Positions 17,894 through 26,181 of a DNA stretch of 46,903 nt are shown piece after piece. Each line of letters starts with the position of its first letter. Position 1 is the first letter of the stretch. A model generated the notes under the pieces. That model was not told where the DNA came from. It ran no database searches and saw only the letters and a program-made list of their open reading frames with translations. Origin of the DNA: Flammeovirga sp. OC4 (lineage in GTDB: Bacteria > Bacteroidota > Bacteroidia > Cytophagales > Flammeovirgaceae); contig NZ_JTAM01000040.1 in NCBI RefSeq assembly GCF_000812565.1, positions 1 to 46,903 on the forward strand, read 5' to 3'. A program made the translations under genes and the position numbers.

Positions 17894-18031
17894 GTTGAGA
17901 ACAATGTGTATAGTGCATAAGGGTTTCAGAGGTTTACGAGCGGTATCACTTGCATCAATTTTGGCTCTCAACTTGATACGTTTGAAGCCCTCAATCCCTT
18001 ACGACACCATACACTCAACGTAGTGTACAAT
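17894..18031 (+). repeat. 138-bp imperfect palindrome, attC-like, after array genes 5-6
   Basis: Outer arms TGTGTATAGTGCATAAGGG (17905) and CCCTTACGACACCATACACT (about 17996) pair with few mismatches. Inner arms GTATCA-cTTG and CAA-cTTGATAC form a second stem. It opens with TGAGAAC, the complement of the unit's own start core, and leads into GTAGTGTACAATT, which is one change from the GTTGTGTACAATT core of unit 4. Length and nested symmetry match large integron attC sites. Confidence 0.75.
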
Positions 18032-18075
18032 TAAGTGAGACGACAAGTAAAATAAAACAGAAATAAAGAAATCAA

Positions 18076-18705
18076 ATGCTTAAAAGAATATTCGGAAAAA
18101 AGAAAGAAACTAAGATGAAATCAAACACTATTGATTCTGAAAGTTCAAGTAAAAGATTTAGTGTTGAATTGAAAGAAAAAATAGAGAAGTCGAGATTGCA
18201 ACTAATGACTCATGAATTATTTATGCATTATTGGACTGATAATTTAAAAGAGGAGAGAGAGAATCCAGAATGGCAACATCAAGCAGTTTTCTTCTGGAAA
18301 TATAAAGAGCAATTTGAAAAGAAATCTTTACCACCAAACTTTGAAGGATTAGATCATAAATATTTCATAGTAAACGAACTTCCTGAAAATGTAAATGTAT
18401 CAGCAGGACAAGTAATGCCATGGTTTGGTATGCCTGGAGGAGGAACAAAATATTTCTTTCAGACCTCGAATAACCAAATTCCGATTAATGATTTGATTAA
18501 AAATAAAGCAATAAGCTATGTTGAAGTTTTGGAATTGACTGATTCAAACTCAGATATTTTGACTAATACTAACGAATATTTTTTTCTTATGGATACGACT
18601 ATGATTAGTTTTGACAAAGGAAAATTTTTCTACAATCAGAATGAGATTGCATTTGTCGATGCAGTTGAAATTGGAGGATTTGTATTGATAAAAATTAATA
18701 AGTAA
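18076..18705 (+). CDS. TNT-like (DUF4237) toxin-domain protein, cytoplasmic form (array gene 7)
   Basis: 209 residues. The central part 'LPPNFEG...VNVSAGQVMPWFGMPGGGTKYFF...INDLIKNKAISYVE' (about 85-150) follows the C-terminal pattern of TNT domains, which are NAD+-glycohydrolase toxins: a leading LP, a 'v.aG.iaPwFGqPGGGtQ' core, then 'i..Li..G.l.ev'. The glutamines usual on both sides of PGGG are Met119 and Lys125 here, so NAD+ cleavage may be lost. No signal peptide or delivery domain is present. This could be a degenerate toxin, a toxin mimic with an immunity role, or a domestic protein. The next gene is a possible partner. Confidence 0.6.
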   Translation: MLKRIFGKKKETKMKSNTIDSESSSKRFSVELKEKIEKSRLQLMTHELFMHYWTDNLKEERENPEWQHQAVFFWKYKEQFEKKSLPPNFEGLDHKYFIVNELPENVNVSAGQVMPWFGMPGGGTKYFFQTSNNQIPINDLIKNKAISYVEVLELTDSNSDILTNTNEYFFLMDTTMISFDKGKFFYNQNEIAFVDAVEIGGFVLIKINK

Positions 18706-18756
18706 AATCCCCTTAAAAGGGCTCATAAAGCATGGTTTATCGTTAGCTTCAAAAAA

Positions 18757-19350
18757 ATGACTGAATCAGAACTTTATTCAAAATATATCATTCCTTATTA
18801 TGGCGTTTTGATGCGGATGAACTTTTTAAGACGAACAAACAACCAAATAACAGAATTGTTTAATTCATTAATAGCTTTAGGAAATGAATTAAGCGATGAG
18901 ATATTAATCGAATTGCTTAATGATTCTTGGAGACCAAGTAAAGTTTCTGCATGGATGATAGGTTTATCAAAAAGGCATGTCCTAACATCCGAAATTGAGA
19001 AGTATTTAAATAAGCCAGGAACTAGACATGGTGAGCATGCATTAATAAATTTATTGCTTTTGAAAAAAGACAGACCATCTGAGTACTTTATCAAATTTAT
19101 TAAGCAACAAATAGCTTATTTAATTGAAAATGAGAATAAATTAGTTATCGAAGATTTATCAATTGAATGGGCTATTGCAATCATCAGCTACCTAGATAAA
19201 ATTTATCATACAAATTATTTGTGTTCAGTTTATAATTCGTTTGAATGGAATGAATTTATCAAATTGGATTTATATTCACCAATTAAGAATAGGTTTGAAC
19301 CTTCTTACCATGAAGAAAAAATTGTGCTTCTCATGGAATATGTAAAATGA
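18757..19350 (+). CDS. DUF6000-like helical protein (array gene 8)
   Basis: 197 residues, no signal peptide. The opening 'YIIPYYGVLMRMNFL', the 'ELLNDSWRPSKVSAWMIGLSKR' block (about 50-72) and the 'RHGEHALINLLLLKK' helix resemble the DUF6000 family, in which 'lLL...WRp...aWfigl' is characteristic. The assignment is by eye. A GTTAGCT core lies 18 bases before the ATG. It directly follows the TNT-like gene in the same orientation, so it could serve as its partner or immunity protein, but nothing in the sequence proves that. Confidence 0.55.
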   Translation: MTESELYSKYIIPYYGVLMRMNFLRRTNNQITELFNSLIALGNELSDEILIELLNDSWRPSKVSAWMIGLSKRHVLTSEIEKYLNKPGTRHGEHALINLLLLKKDRPSEYFIKFIKQQIAYLIENENKLVIEDLSIEWAIAIISYLDKIYHTNYLCSVYNSFEWNEFIKLDLYSPIKNRFEPSYHEEKIVLLMEYVK

Positions 19351-19352
19351 GG

Positions 19353-19400
19353 ATAACATTAGCTTTACTACCACTGGTCGTAGTTTAGCCGTTAGGTTAT
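19353..19400 (+). repeat. 48-bp attC-like palindrome after array gene 8
   Basis: ATAAC-attagc-tTTACTAC pairs with GTAGTTTAGCC-GTTAGG-TTAT around a short loop. The right end CCGTTAGGT fits the classical integron core GTTRRRY exactly and lies 23 bases before the next gene. It is the closest match to a canonical attC site in the window. Confidence 0.65.
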
Positions 19401-19419
19401 GGGTAAATATTTTTTATAA

Positions 19420-19965
19420 ATGAGATTAGAACTACAATTTGATGAACATGAGTATAGATACGTGTATCAGCAAATGCATGATATACTAATAGATCAAGAG
19501 AAAAGAACTGTTCGATCATGGAAAAATCATATCATTTTTTCATTCCTATTAATTATGATTTTTTCAGCTCTAGGATTCTTAAATAAGGGGTGGTTTAATT
19601 TTTCTATTCTTTCTTTAATATACGGTAATATCTTCTTATTGAAGATCGTCTATTTAAAGTATAATAACCGTAGAATAATTAAAAGTAATATCAAAAGTGT
19701 AGAAGTAAGTATTGATAGTTTGAAGCTTATTAAAACTGCATTTATCGATTTTGATGAAAGTGAAATTAGATACTTTGAGAATGGGAAACTTGAATTATGT
19801 AAGTCATGGAATGATATTGAAGGGTTTGTTAACCAAGAATCATTTCTAATTTTTTATTTTGATCTAAATGATGATAATGATACGCTTCTAATTCCCAAGA
19901 AAATGTCAGATGAAAAAACCTTTGAATTATTTAGAGAGCAATTTATTAAAAAAATAAGGAAATAA
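19420..19965 (+). CDS. YcxB-like membrane protein (array gene 9)
   Basis: 181 residues. Two adjacent membrane helices (about 38-56 and 60-80) follow a short polar N-terminus. The C-terminal cytoplasmic part has the YcxB-like pattern: 'ESEIRYFENGKLELCKSWNDIEGFVNQESFLIFYFD' followed by 'LLIPKKMSDEKTFELF'. The function of this family is not known. The start lies 23 bases after the end of the GTTAGGT core. No operon partner. Confidence 0.7.
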   Translation: MRLELQFDEHEYRYVYQQMHDILIDQEKRTVRSWKNHIIFSFLLIMIFSALGFLNKGWFNFSILSLIYGNIFLLKIVYLKYNNRRIIKSNIKSVEVSIDSLKLIKTAFIDFDESEIRYFENGKLELCKSWNDIEGFVNQESFLIFYFDLNDDNDTLLIPKKMSDEKTFELFREQFIKKIRK

Positions 19966-19999
19966 AGTGTTACAAAAAGGGAGGGCAGAGTTTACAATA

Positions 20000-20028
20000 G
20001 GTATGAGACGTAATCCGTCTGAGATACC
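20000..20028 (+). repeat. Hairpin in the spacer between array genes 9 and 10
   Basis: GGTAT-g-AGACG pairs with CGTCT-gag-ATACC around a 5-base loop, followed by GTTAGAA at 20040, the core opening unit 10. It could be the inner stem of an attC-like site; the outer arms are weak. Confidence 0.5.
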
Positions 20029-20066
20029 ACGCACGAGTCGTTAGAACAAATTAATAAATAAATTTT

Positions 20067-20693
20067 ATGAAATCTAAATTTAAAATCAAGAAAGAGGACC
20101 TACTACTTTTTGGGTTAGGCGTAGTTATATCGGTATTCTCTTTTATGTTACTTTTTATTACGGAATACCGAGACAATGAATATTTGATTAATTCAGACTT
20201 AAAGTATACGAGTTTTTTCAATTCTTTATTCTACTGTTTATTTGTCGCAATAGTGGAAGAATATCTATTCAGATACTTATTTCTTCGCAAGTGGATTAAA
20301 GACCAAAATAAGTCATTAAATTTTAGATTGTTACTATTAGGATTTATAAGTTCTGTAGTTTTTGGATTTTTACATTTAGACTTATCTTTATTTCCTAGAT
20401 TGCAACTATTAATTAGTTTGGCAGGGATATCACTTTTTTATGCAGCCTATCAATTTAGATCTGTTTACATCGCTATAGGTATGCATTTTTCTTGGAATTT
20501 TATACAAGGAGTAATATTTCCATTTGAGGGAAGTGGTTCAAACATAGAAAGTGTATTTGTATTAGATTCTACTATTGAGTTAATGCCTGAAGCAAATTTA
20601 TTTGTGATATTTTCGATTTTACTAGAAATAATATTAGTGACCATTTTTTATCACCTTTCAAGAAAGTTTAACACCAATTTATTCAAGCAGTAA
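20067..20693 (+). CDS. CPBP-family intramembrane metalloprotease (array gene 10)
   Basis: 208 residues with about six membrane helices. The three CPBP (Abi/Rce1) motifs are present: EExxxR ('VEEYLFRYLF', Glu64-Glu65-Arg69), FxxxH ('FGFLHLDL', His103) and HxxxN ('MHFSWNFI', His140, Asn144). The catalytic set is therefore intact. In bacteria such proteins are tied to bacteriocin self-immunity or processing of membrane peptides. The start follows the GTTAGAA core by about 20 bases. Being single and without a bacteriocin gene nearby, its substrate is unknown. Confidence 0.85.
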   Translation: MKSKFKIKKEDLLLFGLGVVISVFSFMLLFITEYRDNEYLINSDLKYTSFFNSLFYCLFVAIVEEYLFRYLFLRKWIKDQNKSLNFRLLLLGFISSVVFGFLHLDLSLFPRLQLLISLAGISLFYAAYQFRSVYIAIGMHFSWNFIQGVIFPFEGSGSNIESVFVLDSTIELMPEANLFVIFSILLEIILVTIFYHLSRKFNTNLFKQ

Positions 20694-20714
20694 AAATTAA
20701 AATATATTGAAAAA

Positions 20715-20791
20715 GCATAATAAGGGACATATTATATAAGTCGGGTATGACTTACTTAACCCGTCCGCCAAACCATATTCTAGTCGTTATG
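20715..20791 (+). repeat. Imperfect palindrome between array genes 10 and 11
   Basis: The inner stem CGGGT (20742) pairs with ACCCG (20759). Outer arms CATAATaagggac and tagtcGTTATG are partly complementary. A GTTATGA core at 20786 ends the site. Confidence 0.5.
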
Positions 20792-20846
20792 ATTATTTGG
20801 TATCTATTTGTAGGGTATATATTATGATTCGTAAATATTATCAAAA

Positions 20847-21356
20847 ATGAAGTTTATTTATTTCGTATTATTACTTTTTATTTCAAATACTATCACTGCA
20901 CAAAAAAGTAAATTTGAAATCATAATATCATCAACTAATCTTAGTGAGGATGTAAGTGTGCTTTCAACGAAGAATGATGAAATATTATTTTTAGTCTATG
21001 AATTAGATAGTAATGATTACCAACCTCCAGTAATTAATGAATACTTTGTTCTGGATTCATCTAAAATGGAAATTAGAATTGAAGCTGAACTAGACAGTAA
21101 TAAAAACTATCAATACTATCTGTTGGAAATGGATAGCAATAGAGATTATTTACAATTAGATCCTATCATAAGAATTCACCATAAAGCGATAGTAGAATAT
21201 TTTGTACAAGGAGACTACTTGGGTATAGAGAAATATCTAGGAGATGATGATATATTAAGTATTGATGAATTAACGATACCAATAAATAAAAATATCAATG
21301 GTATTTTTAAAATTGATAGATATTCTTACCAAATTAAAATGAATAAACCAATATGA
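20847..21356 (+). CDS. Secreted protein of unknown function (array gene 11)
   Basis: 169 residues with a clear signal peptide ending ITAQ (about 1-19). The mature part is acidic (Asp/Glu-rich), beta-type in composition and has no cysteine. No family recognised; probably periplasmic. It is the last small gene of the array. Directly after it, GCCTAACACC at 21361, a perfect GCCTAAC-type inverse core, opens a further spacer of about 90 bases before the next gene. Function cannot be assigned. Confidence 0.65.
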   Translation: MKFIYFVLLLFISNTITAQKSKFEIIISSTNLSEDVSVLSTKNDEILFLVYELDSNDYQPPVINEYFVLDSSKMEIRIEAELDSNKNYQYYLLEMDSNRDYLQLDPIIRIHHKAIVEYFVQGDYLGIEKYLGDDDILSIDELTIPINKNINGIFKIDRYSYQIKMNKPI

Positions 21357-21465
21357 TATAGCCTAACACCCTTGCTATTCAGTAAGTTTGTTCAAATGTA
21401 CTCTGTTTGCTGCATGTTCTCTTCAGTCGACTTGTGTAGAACAGGTGCTAAATTCAAGAAAAAAA

Positions 21466-23265
21466 ATGAGCGACCAAAAATCTATAGCAGTACTTCCGTT
21501 TGTCAATATGAGTAATGATATTGATAATGAATACTTTTGTGATGGTGTTAGTGAGGAAATCATTAATGCGTTAACCAAAATCGATCAACTAAAAGTGATT
21601 GCTAGAACCTCTTCTTTTGCTTTTAAAAACAAGGAGATAGACATTAGAGAAATTGGAAATCAATTAGGCGTCAATACCATTCTAGAAGGTAGTATTAAGA
21701 AATCCAAGAGCAAAGTTAGAATTACAGCTCAATTAATTAATGTTGAAGATGGTATTCACTATTGGTCAAGAAAATATGACAGAGAATTGATTGATCTTTT
21801 TGAGTTAGAAGATGAAATAAGTTTGGCTATTGCAGATGAAGTGAGGAATAATTTTGGTTATTTTGAAGTACAAAGTCAATTAGTCATACAGCCGACAAAT
21901 AACGTTGAAGCCTATCAAATGTTTTTGAAAGGACGTTCATTACAATTATTATGGACACGAGAAAGCCTAAATGAAGCTATTCAATACTATAACAAAGCAA
22001 TCTCTTTAGATAAAAATTATGCAAAGGCTTATTATGCAAATTTACAGTGCTACGGTTTACTAGGTTTGTGGAATTATATGCCTCATGAACAAGCAATGCA
22101 ATTGGCGATACAAAACTTATTAATGGCCAAAGCAATCGATACTACATTGCCTGAATATCCTTTATCTTTTGTTGGGAGATTTTTCTGGGGAGAATGGGAT
22201 TTTAAGAATGCTTATACACACATAAAGCAGGTTTTGGACATTAACCCCAATCATATTGATGGGTTAGAAGCCATGGCAGAATTATTTATAGCACTTGGCT
22301 TTTTTGAAGAGGCTGATATTTTCGCCAATAGACTTTTAGAAGTAGATCCGCTTTCTGCCAACAATCATTATACTTTAGCACATCTTTATTATTATCGTGG
22401 TCAATATGAAAAAGCACTTGAAAGGGTAAATTATGCTTTAACACTAAACTCAACCTTTGAGTTAGCACATCACCTTAAGTGTTACTGTCTTATCTGGTTG
22501 AATGATAGACAAGCCTTTGATGCTTTTATTCAAAATACTTCACTTGGGCGAGAGAAAAATTTATTATTCCAACTCATAAATGGAAGTAAATTTGAAATTT
22601 CTCAGGCAGATTTAGATCAACTAAAACAAGGTTATGAAGAGGCTTTAATTGTACCTTATGATCTTTTTATTCTAAGTCAGACAACACATAGAGACCTCGC
22701 TTTTTCTCGTTTAGAGGAAATGATTTTACAGAAGCGTGGACAAATTATAAATTATAGACAAGACCCTTTTTTAAAAACACTTCATACAATTTCTGGCTTT
22801 AAAGAACTTCATGTAAGCAACTTGAGTCATGATGATATAAAGGAAATTCAAGGTGCTGAAAATAAGTCGGTAATATCTATTTTAAATCAAGATGAGATTG
22901 AGGGTTTAAAAAACGATTTGCTTATTTATTTTAAAGAAAATAAGCCTTATTTGAATCCAGAACTGAGTCTGAAATTTGTGTCTGAGGCCTTAGAATTAAA
23001 CACTAATAAAACATCTTTTTTAATCAATCAGGCATTTAATAGTAACTTCAATGATTTTGTTAATCTCTATCGCTTAAAGCATTTCAAAAGTATCGCTTTA
23101 GATCCTGAAAATACGCATCTTACTATTTTAGGATTAGCTTACAACAGTGGATTTAATTCAAAAACTGTTTTTAATACTTTTTTTAAGAAAAGTGAAGGTA
23201 CTACACCAAGCCGTTGGATTAAAAGTCATTCTGTAAGTACAAATCCGAAAATTAATCATAGTTAA
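21466..23265 (+). CDS. TolB-like / TPR / AraC fusion transcription regulator
   Basis: 599 residues from the ATG at 21466, which follows an A-rich ribosome-binding stretch; the open frame extends upstream but lacks domain sequence. The N-terminus 'KSIAVLPFVNMSNDIDNEYFCDGVSEEIINALTKI' through 'GDGIHYWSRKYDRE'-like residues (about 5-120) is the TolB-like domain often fused to cyclases and regulators. TPR repeats follow (about 140-330; 'NEAIQYYNKAISLDKNYAKAYYA'). A C-terminal AraC helix-turn-helix (about 505-590) includes 'LTILGLAYNSGFNSKTVFNTFFKKSEGTTPSRW'. No membrane segment. Its likely targets are the secreted protein and serine hydrolase genes downstream, although a repeat element lies between. 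Confidence 0.88.
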   Translation: MSDQKSIAVLPFVNMSNDIDNEYFCDGVSEEIINALTKIDQLKVIARTSSFAFKNKEIDIREIGNQLGVNTILEGSIKKSKSKVRITAQLINVEDGIHYWSRKYDRELIDLFELEDEISLAIADEVRNNFGYFEVQSQLVIQPTNNVEAYQMFLKGRSLQLLWTRESLNEAIQYYNKAISLDKNYAKAYYANLQCYGLLGLWNYMPHEQAMQLAIQNLLMAKAIDTTLPEYPLSFVGRFFWGEWDFKNAYTHIKQVLDINPNHIDGLEAMAELFIALGFFEEADIFANRLLEVDPLSANNHYTLAHLYYYRGQYEKALERVNYALTLNSTFELAHHLKCYCLIWLNDRQAFDAFIQNTSLGREKNLLFQLINGSKFEISQADLDQLKQGYEEALIVPYDLFILSQTTHRDLAFSRLEEMILQKRGQIINYRQDPFLKTLHTISGFKELHVSNLSHDDIKEIQGAENKSVISILNQDEIEGLKNDLLIYFKENKPYLNPELSLKFVSEALELNTNKTSFLINQAFNSNFNDFVNLYRLKHFKSIALDPENTHLTILGLAYNSGFNSKTVFNTFFKKSEGTTPSRWIKSHSVSTNPKINHS

Positions 23266-23326
23266 TTCTAATTTATTTTTTGTGAGTTCAACTCTAAAAA
23301 ACGTATGAATAGTGGTTCTATTAAAT

Positions 23327-23738
23327 ACATTGTAAACTAAATTACCGTTAACTTTTAATCTATATTTCTACTAGATTTTATAAGGCCTACTTTCAAACTT
23401 TCTTCTTCTTCATTTTTGTCTTGAAACAAAAACGAAGCAAAAAATTCAAGGCTTAGAAGTCAAAAGCTAAATTTCATTCCATTCGCCTTTTGAAAGGATA
23501 ACTCGATCAAAACTTCATCGTTTTGAGATGCTCAAACAGCAAAATCATTCTTAACGGCTCACTCCATGAAATTCTTGACGCTTTTCCCTTCAAGGCCGAG
23601 GGAAGAAGTAGCAAATGAATTGGGTAGAAAGTCCACTGGCGCGAATGTTAAGCAATAGCATCATTCGTGTCCTAAAGATCAGCAGAAATCTCCTGATTTC
23701 TAAACATCGTAAATATTCGAAAACTTAGTTTACAATGT
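23327..23738 (+). repeat. Dispersed mosaic element, copy B, with intact terminal inverted repeats
   Basis: 412 bases bounded by ACATTGTAAACTAA (23327) and TTAGTTTACAATGT (23725), perfect 14-bp terminal inverted repeats. The inside carries the shared core (23510-23595) and two hairpins: CGAATG/CATTCG (23642-23667) and AGAAATC-TCCT-GATTTCT (23684-23701). No open frame codes for a transposase. It occupies much of the 890-bp gap 23266-24155, which also holds a GTAACTCC/GGAGTTAC hairpin (23891-23931) and a terminator. Confidence 0.88.
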
Positions 23739-23987
23739 GTTAAAAGTTTTTCAAGGAAGAAATCGCAGAACAATAAATAGAATTATTAGATAATTTTGAA
23801 TTTGTACTTATAAGTTTTACTTCTTGGACCTAAAGAATGAGAAAGTTCAAAAATAAGATGCTGACAATCATGTTTGATCATGAACTGAGAGTAACTCCCA
23901 ATCATTTTGAACCTTGCTTTTGAGGAGTTACGATAAAAAACAAATAATTATTTAAAATAGATTTACTGTTCGAAGATAGTAATCAAT

Positions 23988-24020
23988 AAGGCTTAGGGTG
24001 TTTTGCTCTAGGTCTTTTTT
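23988..24020 (+). terminator. Terminator-like hairpin upstream of the secreted-protein gene
   Basis: AAGGCTTAG and CTAGGTCTT pair (7 of 9) around gggtgttttgct-like sequence, followed by a T-run. It would stop read-through from the regulator side, so the next gene probably has its own promoter. Confidence 0.55.
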
Positions 24021-24155
24021 GTTTGATGATTTTATAAAAAGTACTAGAAGATCAAAAGAGTTTCAAATCATAATTCAGAACGATTGACTTTCACTTCCAC
24101 CTCATCTTTGCACTATCAAATAATTAACAAAACAAATAATTTAAAATTTATCACT

Positions 24156-24800
24156 ATGAAAAAATTACTATTCATCGGCTTAACACTTTTTACACTAAAT
24201 GTTTTTGCCCAACAAAACACCGAACTATCAAAGAAAGGTGACAACGATTTAAAATACAGAGTTAGTTTTCCGGCAATCATTCTAGGAAATTTGGGAGAAG
24301 GTGGTGAAAGAACCAACACTCAACACTTTGAGTTACACATCAAACGCGAGCTTAATGCTAAAAGTATTGTGGGTGTGAAATTAGCTACTTGGCGTTTATT
24401 TCAACCTATGGGTATACAATGGTGGGACGGACTCTTAGATAAAATAGATTCTAAGGAAGAATTTTATCCTGGCTATTTACGAGAAACAGGAGTAGGTTTT
24501 TCATACCAACACATGCTGTGGAAAGGATTATTTGCTTCCGTTGAGGTTTTACCGCTGTTCAAAACCTATTTGGACCTTGATAACAATAAAATTGCGAATG
24601 GCTTTAAACTCTACAACTCGTACCATATTGGATATCATTTCGCTTTCGGAAAAAAGAAGCAATTTTTTATAGAACCGCAATTTCATTGTAATGTTTGGCA
24701 TATTGATACCAATACCCCAGAGGAGTTTAAACAACTCGATAACAGATGGGATTCTTATTTCCTTTTTGAACCAAATCTTTATATTGGTATAAAATTGTAA
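24156..24800 (+). CDS. Secreted or outer-membrane protein of unknown function
   Basis: 214 residues from the ATG at 24156, which gives a clean signal peptide ending NVFAQ. The remainder alternates aromatic and polar residues ('QHFELHIKRELNAKSIVGVKLATWRLFQP', 'LFASVEVLPLFKTYLDL', 'YHIGYHFAFGKKKQFFIEPQFHCNVW') and ends 'LFEPNLYIGIKL', with a terminal leucine, suggesting a small beta-barrel of about eight strands. No family name can be given. The serine hydrolase gene follows after 28 bases and is probably co-transcribed. Confidence 0.65.
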   Translation: MKKLLFIGLTLFTLNVFAQQNTELSKKGDNDLKYRVSFPAIILGNLGEGGERTNTQHFELHIKRELNAKSIVGVKLATWRLFQPMGIQWWDGLLDKIDSKEEFYPGYLRETGVGFSYQHMLWKGLFASVEVLPLFKTYLDLDNNKIANGFKLYNSYHIGYHFAFGKKKQFFIEPQFHCNVWHIDTNTPEEFKQLDNRWDSYFLFEPNLYIGIKL

Positions 24801-24828
24801 CATTGTGTATCAATTTAAAGTTAATCTT

Positions 24829-25956
24829 ATGAAATACTTGCTTTTTGTCCTCATCAACTTCGTTGGATTATTAGCTGTCGCTCAGCAACCAATAGAAACA
24901 ACAATAGAACAACGGTTTAACACTGAATTAGAAAAGAGAATCATTAAAAGTGGCATTTTACATGTTTACTCTGCCTCTCGTGATATTCATTTTCGATTAG
25001 CCAAAAGTAAAGAAGATTCTATTTCAATACACAGTCCATTTTATACAGCTAGTATTACAAAGATGCTGACTGCTACAGCTATTGGTATTTTGAAAGAGCA
25101 ACAACTATTAGATTTTGAAGACAAAATAGTGCAGTATTTACCAGATTCATTAATGAATAAACTTCATGTTTTGGATGGTAAAGACTATTCAAAGGATTTA
25201 AAAATTGCACATTTACTGCAACATACATCTGGTTTGCCTGATTATTTCACAGATATAACGAATGATGAAAGTCCAAATATCATCAATCAATTAATAATTC
25301 AACCCAATAAATCATGGTCTGCGGAAGAAATGATTCAATTCTCAAAAGATAAGATGACACCCCTTTTTATCCCTGGAGAAGGCTATCATTATACCGATAC
25401 AGAATATGTGCTTTTAGCGTTGATTATCGAGAACCTAAGTGATTTATCGTTAGCCATGTTCTTTCAACAGTACATTTTTCAACCTTTAAACATGAATAGT
25501 TCATACATCAACCTAAATGAAAATAAAGCAATGGTGAATAAACGTTCTCTTGTGAAGTTCTATGCGGGTGACTATGAGTTATCATCACTTAAAAGTTTAA
25601 GTGCGGATTGGGGCGGAGGGGGATTGGTATCTTCAACTAAAGATCTTATTAAATTTTTTGAAGCACTCAATCAAGATAAAATTTTAAAGAAGGAAACCCG
25701 TTTAGCTATGCAACATTGGATTGATGAATCTGTTGGAATGGAATATGGTTTTGGAATACGCAAAGTAACTTTGGACAAACTAATAAATACAGAAACACGC
25801 TTAGAGATAATTGGTCATAATGGAAGTACAGCATCATTTTTATGGTATTGTCCACAACTCGATACTTACATTTCGGGTACCCTAAATCAGCTAGAGGCTT
25901 CTAAGGCTGCAATGATTTTGGTTTGTGATATTCTTAGAATCATAGAAACCTACTAA
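24829..25956 (+). CDS. Secreted serine hydrolase of the beta-lactamase / penicillin-binding-like class
   Basis: 375 residues from the ATG at 24829, which exposes a signal peptide ending AVAQ. Class C beta-lactamase-like motifs are present: SxxK as 'TASITKML' (Ser75, Lys78), the 'HLLQHTSGLPDYF' block (about 128-140), the tyrosine motif as 'YTD' (Tyr188) in place of YSN, and 'GHNG' near residue 337 in the KTG/HxG position. Such proteins act as D-amino-acid peptidases or esterases in the periplasm; true beta-lactamase activity is uncommon in this group. Operon partner of the preceding secreted protein. Confidence 0.87.
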   Translation: MKYLLFVLINFVGLLAVAQQPIETTIEQRFNTELEKRIIKSGILHVYSASRDIHFRLAKSKEDSISIHSPFYTASITKMLTATAIGILKEQQLLDFEDKIVQYLPDSLMNKLHVLDGKDYSKDLKIAHLLQHTSGLPDYFTDITNDESPNIINQLIIQPNKSWSAEEMIQFSKDKMTPLFIPGEGYHYTDTEYVLLALIIENLSDLSLAMFFQQYIFQPLNMNSSYINLNENKAMVNKRSLVKFYAGDYELSSLKSLSADWGGGGLVSSTKDLIKFFEALNQDKILKKETRLAMQHWIDESVGMEYGFGIRKVTLDKLINTETRLEIIGHNGSTASFLWYCPQLDTYISGTLNQLEASKAAMILVCDILRIIETY

Positions 25957-26181
25957 ATGCTGTCAAACTTTAATTATTTTAAGTAGAGAAACATCATCTT
26001 TTGATGCTTTCAAGCAAATAAAGTCTTTTAATACTATTGTAAGTGTGGTGAATAAGGAGGCAAGTAATAGATATTCAAGTCTCTTTTTTACCACATTTTC
26101 AATAGTTCTTTAACTTTACGGATAGTATCATACGAACATAATCTGAGACAAACACTATTGACTCTCCACAATTCAAAAGAA

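Noticed and set aside
21388-21465. Longer start for the TolB-AraC regulator and a Cys-rich leader
   Set aside because: The leader overlaps the palindromic spacer, has no domain sequence, and the ATG at 21466 has the better ribosome-binding context.
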